Position numbers and translations under genes: made by a program
Part shown: one piece after another, positions 25,281 to 30,920 of the stretch
Numbering within the stretch: the stretch's first letter is position 1
Layout of the letters: the number at the start of each line of letters is the position of its first letter
Assembly: GCA_947502645.1 (NCBI GenBank)
Contig: CANNAD010000001.1
Coordinates: 124,001-188,000 of the forward strand
Source of the DNA: an uncultured Micrococcaceae bacterium
GTDB lineage: Bacteria; Actinomycetota; Actinomycetes; Actinomycetales; Micrococcaceae
Direction of reading: 5' to 3'
Length of the DNA stretch: 64,000 nucleotides
The notes under the pieces: generated by a model
What the model was told of the DNA's origin: nothing
What the model saw: only the letters and a program-made list of their open reading frames with translations
The model's database searches: none

Positions 25281-25994
25281 ATGGCGACAGTTATTCTCGT
25301 GCGGCACGGCCGCACCACAGCAAATGCCACCGGGCTGCTGGCCGGTAGGTCCTTCGGCGTAAGCCTGGACCAGATCGGGCGCGACCAAGCGGCTCTCACC
25401 GGAGAACGGCTGGCGACAGTTCCCCTCGTGGCGGTGGTGTCGAGCCCCCTTGAGCGTTGCCAGCAGACCGCCCAGCACATCCTCGATCGACAGACGGGCA
25501 CGCCATTCACGGAGGATGATCCCGATCTCATCGAATGCGACTACGGCCAGTGGCAGGGCCGCACGCTCACCGATCTCGCAACCGAAGATTTGTGGCCGCT
25601 GGTGCAGTCGCAACCATCCGCCGTCGTCTTCCCCGGCGGTGAATCCATGGCGGCGATGCAGGCCCGGTCGGTGGCAGCGATTCGCCGCCACGATGCAGCC
25701 TTCGAAGCCGAACATGGACCCGAGGCCGTGTGGGTTGCGGTCAGCCATGGTGACATCATCAAGTCAATACTCGCCGACGCGCTCGGCATGCACCTTGACC
25801 TGTTCCAGCGCATCAACGTGGGCCCCGCATCCGTATCGATCGTGACCTATGGTGCTGGCCGGCCGAGCGTCCACGCAACCAACACCGATGCAGGTGATCT
25901 TTCGTGGCTGTCGAAGGGTACGCACTCTGGCGATGCGCCGGTGGGTGGCGGGGCAGGACAAGGCGCCGTGAACCACAAGCGCCTAGAATACTGA
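25281..25994 (+). CDS. histidine phosphatase family protein (MSMEG_4193 type)
   Basis: The signature LVRHGRTTANATGLLAG at residue 5 supplies the phosphorylated His and Arg, VSSPLERCQQTA the second Arg, DLIECDYGQWQGRTL the acid, and WVAVSHGDIIKSI the second His. The 237-aa length and the unusual C-terminal tail (about 195-237, Gly-rich) fit the actinobacterial MSMEG_4193 subgroup. Substrate is not known. It is the first of three adjacent plus-strand genes (phosphatase, DUF3090, SCO1664 type) found together in many Actinobacteria. Confidence 0.92.
   Translation: MATVILVRHGRTTANATGLLAGRSFGVSLDQIGRDQAALTGERLATVPLVAVVSSPLERCQQTAQHILDRQTGTPFTEDDPDLIECDYGQWQGRTLTDLATEDLWPLVQSQPSAVVFPGGESMAAMQARSVAAIRRHDAAFEAEHGPEAVWVAVSHGDIIKSILADALGMHLDLFQRINVGPASVSIVTYGAGRPSVHATNTDAGDLSWLSKGTHSGDAPVGGGAGQGAVNHKRLEY
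25984..25989 (+). promoter_or_regulatory. -10 box of the DUF3090 gene, probable leaderless start
   Basis: TAGAAT lies at the very end of the upstream gene and stops 6 nt before the ATG at 25996, so DUF3090 has its own promoter despite the close spacing. Confidence 0.6.
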
Positions 25995-25995
25995 T

Positions 25996-26550
25996 ATGCC
26001 TACACGTGTTCACGAGTTTGCCTGGCCTGATCGGGTCGTCGTTGGCACCATCGGACCTCCGGGGGCACGCACGTTCTACCTGCAGGTGCGTGCAGGGACA
26101 CAGGTGGTGACCATCGCCCTCGAGAAGCAGCAGTCGGCGCTGCTCGCGGAGAAGATCGACGAGATTCTCGACCAGCTCATCACCGTCGAGGGAAACCGCT
26201 TCAGCGTTCCGACGAGCACTCCCATTGAACTTGTCGACAATGACCAGCTCGAAGATGTCCAGGAGCAGTTCCGCGTCGGCGCCATGAGCCTGGGCTGGGA
26301 CCCAACCACGGCCCAGGTTGTCATCGAAGCCCACGCCATCACCGACGGCGATGCTGATAACAACGACGAATTGCTTGCTGAGGACGGCGCGCGCGAAACT
26401 GAAATGCTGCTGGTGCGAATGCCTGTTGGCACTGCCCGCGCATTCGCCAAGCGCACCCGCGAGATCGTCGGCGCCGGACGCCCGGCGTGCCCGCTCTGCG
26501 GTTACCCCATAGACGCCGACGGACACATCTGCACCCCTCCCGAGGCCTGA
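25996..26550 (+). CDS. DUF3090 family protein with zinc-ribbon-like end
   Basis: The 184-aa protein starts with the family pattern VHEFAWPDRVVVGTIGPPGARTFYLQ. Residues 1-160 are a mixed alpha/beta domain of unknown function. The tail RPACPLCGYPIDADGHICTP has the CxxC and HxC spacing of a small metal site. It overlaps the next gene by one base (TGATG). Function is unknown; co-occurrence with the phosphatase and the SCO1664-type protein implies one pathway. Confidence 0.9.
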   Translation: MPTRVHEFAWPDRVVVGTIGPPGARTFYLQVRAGTQVVTIALEKQQSALLAEKIDEILDQLITVEGNRFSVPTSTPIELVDNDQLEDVQEQFRVGAMSLGWDPTTAQVVIEAHAITDGDADNNDELLAEDGARETEMLLVRMPVGTARAFAKRTREIVGAGRPACPLCGYPIDADGHICTPPEA

Positions 26551-27317
26551 TGCCAGCACAGGACCTGGTGACCGCCGAACTGACACTCACCGGGCGCATC
26601 AGGACGGCTTCCAACGCTACATTTCTGGGCAACATCGGCGACGTGAGCGTCGTCTATAAGCCGATAGCCGGCGAAAGTCCGCTGTGGGACTTCCCCGACG
26701 GCGCCCTGGCGCACCGCGAGGTAGCCGCCTACCTGGTCTCGGAAGCCTTCGGCTGGGACGTGGTACCGCACACCTGGCTCCGCGATGGTCCGGCGGGCGA
26801 AGGCATGGTGCAACTCTGGCAGGAGCAAGACCCCGAACAGATCGCCGTCGACCTGGTCGCTACAGACCAGGTGCCGGAGACGGGCTGGAAACACGTTCTC
26901 GAAGGGCAAGACCAAACCGGGCAGATGGTCACCCTCGTTCACGAGGACTCACCAGCGCTCAGGCGAATGGCTGTGTTTGACCTGGTCGTCAACAACGCCG
27001 ACCGCAAAGGCGACCACATCCTTGCCATGACGGACGGACGCCGATACGGCGTGGATCATGGGCTCACCTTCCACCGTGACCACAAACTGCGCACGGTTCT
27101 GTGGGGATGGCTGGGAGAGACTCTGACTGCCGAGGAGCACGACGGCCTCGAGCGTGTCAGGGAAGGACTACACGGTGAACTGGGCCGACACCTGGCGGAC
27201 TTGCTCAGCGCCGAAGAAATCTCAGCGCTCGCTGCTCGCTGCGCTGGATTGCGCCTGACAGGGCGGTTTCCGGCTCCCTCCGGTGAGATGCCGGCGGTTC
27301 CCTGGCCACTGTTCTGA
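26550..27317 (+). CDS. SCO1664-family protein with kinase-like fold
   Basis: The ORF track begins at 26487, but the ATG at 26550 shares its A with the DUF3090 stop and gives the family-like start MPAQDLVTAELTLTGRI (255 aa). Elements recalling PI3/4-kinase-like folds are visible: SVVYKPIAGESPLWDFP (a lysine and an acidic/aromatic loop), AVFDLVVNNADRKGDHIL (catalytic-loop-like Asp and Asn) and RYGVDHGLTFHRD (DxG-like). The family's chemistry is not established. Third gene of the conserved trio. Confidence 0.9.
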   Translation: MPAQDLVTAELTLTGRIRTASNATFLGNIGDVSVVYKPIAGESPLWDFPDGALAHREVAAYLVSEAFGWDVVPHTWLRDGPAGEGMVQLWQEQDPEQIAVDLVATDQVPETGWKHVLEGQDQTGQMVTLVHEDSPALRRMAVFDLVVNNADRKGDHILAMTDGRRYGVDHGLTFHRDHKLRTVLWGWLGETLTAEEHDGLERVREGLHGELGRHLADLLSAEEISALAARCAGLRLTGRFPAPSGEMPAVPWPLF

Positions 27318-27469
27318 GGGAATTACGGCTAGGGGCTTCGCCGGCCTTTGTGAGGATAAGCCGGTCCCTGCGGGGCGCCACGCACTAGGCAAGAACGGTG
27401 CATTGAGTCTTTTGGCCCGTTTAGATGAGGGTCACGACGACTACCGGTGATCCTACTTCTGCGCGGCGG
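27318..27469. other. boundary between core genes and the accessory island
   Basis: Nothing recognisable was found between the end of the conserved trio and the DUF1877 gene. Gene content changes here from conserved actinobacterial genes to accessory genes. Confidence 0.4.
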
Positions 27470-27991
27470 TCACCCGATCATGTAGGCGAATCCGCGTCCC
27501 TCCGACGCGACCGCCCGGACGAAGTTTTTGGCTCGATGAAGGAACTGGGTGGCATAGGCGACGGACTCGGTCTCAAGTATCTGAGGCGAGTAGTACCGCT
27601 CCAGACCTGCTTCGATGTCGTGATCGCCAATCGTCTCTATATCCCGGGCGATCAGTGCGACCTCGTCCGGTGGGAGTGTCCGCAGCCATGGGTGCCATGC
27701 GAAACCGTCCGTGTAGGTCACGTGTCCTTCGAACATGCGATAGGCCGGTCTGGCTCTAGCACCCGGAGTAGGCGGTTCAGTGAGTCGCTGTAAATACGAC
27801 CATGCCTTGTCAAGGTAGAGAAGGTCGCGCTCCGGAACGGATTGTCGGAAATCTGTGATGCCCTGCGTGAAGCCCTCTTCGAGTCCCAAAACGTCTGCGA
27901 GCGGGTCCGAGCCGATCACGGCGAGTGGGTCGGCGAGCGCCTTCTCGGTCTGCTCGCTGGCGAACGCGTATGCGTAGTATCTGATTCCCAT
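27470..27991 (-). CDS. DUF1877 (YfbM-like) family protein
   Basis: The 173-aa protein has the layout of DUF1877: MGIRYYAYAF at the start, LYLDKAWSYLQRLTEPP near residue 58, AYRMFEGHVTYTDGFAWHPW in the middle, then the conserved LPPDEVALIARDIETI and the C-terminal YYSPQILETESVAYATQFLHRAKNF. Function is unknown. Such genes are spread patchily across bacteria, often in variable regions, which fits this location. It has a leaderless-type promoter. Confidence 0.85.
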   Translation of the reverse strand: MGIRYYAYAFASEQTEKALADPLAVIGSDPLADVLGLEEGFTQGITDFRQSVPERDLLYLDKAWSYLQRLTEPPTPGARARPAYRMFEGHVTYTDGFAWHPWLRTLPPDEVALIARDIETIGDHDIEAGLERYYSPQILETESVAYATQFLHRAKNFVRAVASEGRGFAYMIG

Positions 27992-27997
27992 ACGACG

Positions 27998-28003
27998 ACT
28001 CTA
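27998..28003 (-). promoter_or_regulatory. -10 box of the DUF1877 gene, probable leaderless start
   Basis: TAGAGT on the minus strand ends 6 nt before the ATG at 27991. Confidence 0.55.
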
Positions 28004-28076
28004 GGACTGCACATATGCTTTCGCTCGTCGGCACCTGCTATCTGTGGATAACTCAACCTCACAGGGCACGCGGTCG

Positions 28077-28109
28077 TCAGACGTTGAACGGGAACTCCTC
28101 CACGTCGCC
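28077..28109 (-). repeat. ychF-tail-like repeat, copy E
   Basis: Read on the minus strand, this stretch gives GDVEEFPFNV and a stop, against [10 protein letters not shown] and a stop at the end of ychF in this window. Base identity to the ychF tail is 21 of 30. It may be the outer attachment-site remnant of the island. Confidence 0.5.
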
Positions 28110-28179
28110 GCCCGGAGAAACGTCACGGAGCGGCGAACGCCGGCACCGGGGCCATCCTGTCTATCGGCCGCTTCGTTCG

Positions 28180-28485
28180 TCAGGCGACCTGCAGTCGCTG
28201 GTCGCCGACGACGTATTCAACGGCCATCCCGCCGCCGACGGCTTCAAGGTAGCCGCGGATCGTCCCGATCTTTGCGCTGTCGAGGTCGCCGTGCTCGATC
28301 TTGGAGATCTGGCGTTGGCCGACGCCGATGCGCTCTGCCAGCTGGGCCTGTGTGAGACCGGCCTGCTCGCGCAGCTCACGCAGGCGATAGGCGCGGACCT
28401 CGGCGAGCATCCGCTCCTTGTGCGCCTCGACGCGTTCCCGATCCACAGGCTGCTCTGCGACGAAGTCCTTCAGGGTCCTGGTCAT
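28180..28485 (-). CDS. XRE-family antitoxin-like DNA-binding protein
   Basis: The 101-aa protein (start MTRTLKDFVAEQ) has an N-terminal helical arm and then a helix-turn-helix of the XRE type at about 40-80: LREQAGLTQAQLAERIGVGQ followed by RQISKIEHGDLDSAKIGTI. This is the usual antitoxin partner of RelE/HigB-like toxins encoded immediately upstream. Here only a C-terminal piece of the toxin remains. An alternative GTG at 28494 overlaps the toxin stop. The ATG is favoured by AGGAG at a good distance. Confidence 0.8.
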   Translation of the reverse strand: MTRTLKDFVAEQPVDRERVEAHKERMLAEVRAYRLRELREQAGLTQAQLAERIGVGQRQISKIEHGDLDSAKIGTIRGYLEAVGGGMAVEYVVGDQRLQVA

Positions 28486-28490
28486 CTCAG

Positions 28491-28613
28491 TCACTCTCCT
28501 CTTAGCCTGCACAGGTGGTCGTCGAACAGGTCGTCGGCCACCGGGATGTTCTTCTTGTACCAGCGAGTCCAGTTACCTGCCTTGTCACCGGCCGTCAGCA
28601 TAGACCCTGCAAG
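28491..28613 (-). pseudogene. RelE/HigB-like toxin, C-terminal remnant
   Basis: Directly before the antitoxin, the minus strand reads MLTAGDKAGNWTRWYKKNIP and then VADDLFDDHLCRLRGE with a TGA. This is the C-terminal 35-40 residues of the RelE-type toxins whose ends read like GDKSGNW..WY...IP.AD..FDEHL. The roughly 70 residues that should precede it are not found in any frame, so the toxin has lost its N-terminal part, including most of the core sheet. It is too short for the ORF track. Confidence 0.7.
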
Positions 28614-28839
28614 GTCTGCCTGCAACGAACCCCCATTCCACTGCGGCGCCATCCCATATAAGTCCCTTGGGTGCAGTGATCGATCATAATTACACCCACC
28701 CGAGCGCCGTTGCCGCTGCTACCGTCCCCGCCCATAACGCTACGTTGAAACAGAACTCCACTACGTTGCGTAGCCGAATAACGTCATGTTCGTACACGCT
28801 GTCACGTGCGAAGCCTCGGAGTTGGGGCACAATAATCGT
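28614..28839. other. gap before arfB holding only a repeat copy
   Basis: No coding sequence is supported here. It contains repeat copy A and the presumed promoter of arfB. The missing part of the toxin gene should have been here. Confidence 0.4.
28741..28785 (-). repeat. island repeat, copy A
   Basis: 45 bases match copy C at 37 positions. Minus-strand reading gives RNVVEFCFNV without a stop. It contains CTACG-CAA-CGTAG, a short palindrome. Confidence 0.6.
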
Positions 28840-29280
28840 GTGGACGACTTGCGTGTTCCCCCGGGGCCCGGTTCGCCCCGCGGCCTCCGGGTACCGGCAG
28901 GAGAGCTGGCCGAGCAGTTCTCTCGCGCCTCCGGCCCTGGTGGCCAGAGCGTCAATACCGCCGACTCACGTGTGCAACTCAGTCTCGATCTAGGCACGAC
29001 AACGACGCTGAGCGAGGTCCAACGCAAACTCGCCATCGACCGCCTCTCCGAGAGACTCTCCGGCACGGTGCTTACCATCAGCGCCTCCGAGCACCGCTCC
29101 CAACGGCGTAACAGGGCCGCGGCGAGGCAACGCCTCGCGGCGGCCCTGCGAGACGCAGTGGCTCCCCCTGTCGTACGGCGAGCGACCCGCCCGACGAGTG
29201 GCTCGCGACGTCGTCGCCTCGAAGCAAAACGATTGCGCTCCGAGGCCAAGCGCAACCGCAGGCGCCCTGGGCCCGAATGA
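28840..29280 (+). CDS. arfB: alternative ribosome-rescue factor ArfB (peptidyl-tRNA hydrolase)
   Basis: ArfB enters stalled ribosomes that lack a stop codon and releases the peptide. The GGQ motif is in FSRASGPGGQSVNTADSRV, which matches the RF-domain consensus. The basic tail (RRRRLEAKRLRSEAKRNRRR) is the part that reaches into the empty mRNA channel. The ORF track starts at 28786, but the GTG at 28840 gives VDDLRVPPG and 146 aa, the normal family size. It is a housekeeping gene among accessory genes, so an island may have grown around it or it travelled with one. Its stop abuts the HigA remnant on the other strand. Confidence 0.88.
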   Translation: MDDLRVPPGPGSPRGLRVPAGELAEQFSRASGPGGQSVNTADSRVQLSLDLGTTTTLSEVQRKLAIDRLSERLSGTVLTISASEHRSQRRNRAAARQRLAAALRDAVAPPVVRRATRPTSGSRRRRLEAKRLRSEAKRNRRRPGPE

Positions 29281-29500
29281 GCTGCCTGATTTATGGAGTG
29301 TGGCACGCCGCTCGAGCCGCAGCTCGTAATTCGACTGCAGATTCATCCAGAACTCATCGGAGGTCCCGAAGTACCTCGCCAGACGGATCGCCGTGTCAGC
29401 CGTGATTCCCCACTTGCCGTGCACGATCTCGTTAATCCGACGCCGTGAGACGTCGATCGACACGGCGAGCTTGTTCTGAGTGATGCCGACGAGGTCACCG
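29281..29500 (-). pseudogene. HigA-type antitoxin remnant, both ends lost
   Basis: The minus strand reads GITQNKLAVSIDVSRRRINE, IVHGKWGITADTAIRLARYF and GTSDEFWMNLQSNYELRLE, which is the core of HigA/VapI antitoxins (XRE helix-turn-helix plus the RLARYFGTS element). The usual start (PIHPGE..L.EEFL) is missing and repeat copy B stands there. The C-terminal end runs without a stop into the antisense of arfB. No HigB toxin is nearby. The 28990-29742 entry of the ORF track is this remnant plus shadow sequence. Confidence 0.7.
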
Positions 29501-29513
29501 ACCAGCCGCCCCA

Positions 29514-29542
29514 AATTCAACCGCGTTCCGCAGCCGAATAAC
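29514..29542 (-). repeat. island repeat, copy B
   Basis: 29 bases match copy C at 25 positions. It lies where the N-terminus of the HigA gene should be, as if recombination at the repeat removed it. Confidence 0.55.
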
Positions 29543-29584
29543 CTGTTGCGCGCGGGCTCTTCGCACCGGAAGCCGAAAGCATCT

Positions 29585-29812
29585 TCACTCTGGATGCTGG
29601 CTGTGGTCTTCGACGTCTGGTTTCGCCCGCAGGACGTCGGCGATCTCTTCCTCCGGACGCGGCGCCGTCGTCTGGTCGACTTCAATCTCCGGGACGGTGG
29701 GTTCTTCAGGGTCGGGAATGTGCCCATTGGACGAATACTCATTGTGGGAAGACACGGCGAATCCTTCGGTTGGCAACACCCACAAGCCTATGCCGATCAC
29801 GGCGGCTCTGGC
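29585..29812 (-). CDS. possible small exported or membrane-anchored acidic protein
   Basis: The last 75 or so residues of the minus-strand frame 29585-30544 read RIARAAVIGIGLWVLPTEGF (basic then hydrophobic, signal-like) followed by an acidic, proline-rich tail with DPEEPTVPEIEVDQ and EEEIADVLRAK. Upstream of this the frame is antisense to the plus-strand ORF at 29876. No convincing start codon was found, so the 5' end is approximate. It may be a remnant. Confidence 0.3.
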   Translation of the reverse strand, partial: ARAAVIGIGLWVLPTEGFAVSSHNEYSSNGHIPDPEEPTVPEIEVDQTTAPRPEEEIADVLRAKPDVEDHSQHPE

Positions 29813-29875
29813 GATACGCCTTGCCGCTAGCTCGTCGGGTTCGTCGCCGCTAGTAGTAGAAGGGCAGCTCTTGGT

Positions 29876-30562
29876 TTGTTTCGACCGGAACAACGTCGTG
29901 GTTCGGTCAATAGCGAGTCGATCACCGGGATCGACTTGGACGACATCCGTGACGCCTTTGCTGACACGGCTCCTGCTGGTGCCGTCAGCGACCACGACGT
30001 CTCTGTCGTGCTGCGCATGCGCACCCCAGGCGGCAAGATGAGTCTGCTCTCCGACTTCGTCACCAGCCGCCTCAAGAGCCTGCCCGAGGGCACCCTGCGC
30101 CAGGCGGACCTGGACAACCTGCTGGTCATCGAGCGGATCTTCAGCCCGCTCGGTGCGGCCGTCAATGCCTCCCGATACATCGCTTTGGCCACCCATCCGG
30201 GTCTGCGGGAGGAATCCGACCGCGTTGATGCCGCCGAGGCGGCACTCGATGACACCATCCCTGCCGACGACCCACGCGTGGCACAGGTCGCTGCCGAACG
30301 GCACGCCTTCGAACAGGCGTTGAACGCCGTCATCGAGGATTCCGGCCTGGCGGAGGACGATGATGCGATTTTCGACTCCTGGGAAGATCTGCACCCCGCT
30401 GCCCCTGATGAAGACGAGGTCCGCCAAGACCCTGACACGGGGCAAGAGTCCATGAGCGCAGTCGAAGCCATCGGAAAGATGCCCTACGACTGGTCCCCGG
30501 CCCGCCTGCGTTGCATGGAACTGGCCCAAGAACTCGCGGCCCACGAGCCGCCCGCTTGCTAA
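29876..30562 (+). CDS. unrecognised acidic protein, possibly 5'-truncated
   Basis: The 228-aa frame starts with TTG and has no ribosome site, so the true start may have been lost. Codon use and a well-mixed helical composition support coding: SLLSDFVTSRLKSLPEGTLR, RQADLDNLLVIERIFSPLGA and RVDAAEAALDD. The C-terminal third is strongly acidic (EDDDAIFDSWEDLHPAAPDEDE). No family was recognised. It ends 30 bases before repeat copy C. The minus-strand frame over the same bases is treated as a shadow. Confidence 0.5.
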   Translation: MFRPEQRRGSVNSESITGIDLDDIRDAFADTAPAGAVSDHDVSVVLRMRTPGGKMSLLSDFVTSRLKSLPEGTLRQADLDNLLVIERIFSPLGAAVNASRYIALATHPGLREESDRVDAAEAALDDTIPADDPRVAQVAAERHAFEQALNAVIEDSGLAEDDDAIFDSWEDLHPAAPDEDEVRQDPDTGQESMSAVEAIGKMPYDWSPARLRCMELAQELAAHEPPAC

Positions 30563-30592
30563 GACAGGGCCTATGGAACCGGAATTCAGTCA

Positions 30593-30637
30593 CACATTGA
30601 AGCGGAACTCCACCGCGTTCCGTAGCCGAACAACGTC
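30593..30637 (-). repeat. ychF-tail-like repeat, copy C
   Basis: Minus-strand reading gives RNAVEFRFNV and a stop, identical to ychF in the last seven residues but with synonymous base changes. The first 12 bases match the ychF 3' end exactly, and identity over 30 bases is 22. It is the best candidate for the left border of the segment that ends at ychF. Confidence 0.55.
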
Positions 30638-30920
30638 TACGTAGACCACTGCAATCCCGGTGGCCCAGAGACTCCACTCCGTCTAGCCGTGATCCCAGCT
30701 CAGGGAAGACAACTCACCCCAGAGCAGCTCGGGTACCGCATCAACCGCCGGGTCCAAGAGAAACTCGATTCTCGACACCGATGCCGCGCAACACCGGATA
30801 TGGCGACAGCAACTCACGGACTTCTTCGGCCGGCGTCGCGTGCCGGTTCCCCAAACTGGGTACTCGGATTCCCAGGTCCGGGGTAAATGTTCTCCCGTTG
30901 TAGACATAAAACATCCGTGA
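30638..30920. other. gap with decayed coding fragments
   Basis: Short frames on both strands look protein-like in pieces, such as IWRQQLTDFFGRRRVPVP on the plus strand, but none has a credible start, length or family. Probably decayed island sequence. Confidence 0.35.

Noticed and set aside
28990-29742. 250-aa minus-strand frame as one gene
   Set aside because: Only the central part is HigA-like; the rest is antisense to arfB or unrelated, so it was called a remnant.
29585-30544. 319-aa minus-strand frame opposite the ORF at 29876
   Set aside because: Most of it looks like antisense of the plus-strand frame; only the last 75 or so residues were kept as a doubtful small gene.
28741-30637. 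Island repeats as a CRISPR array
   Set aside because: Copies are far apart, diverged and irregularly spaced, with no spacer-sized units.
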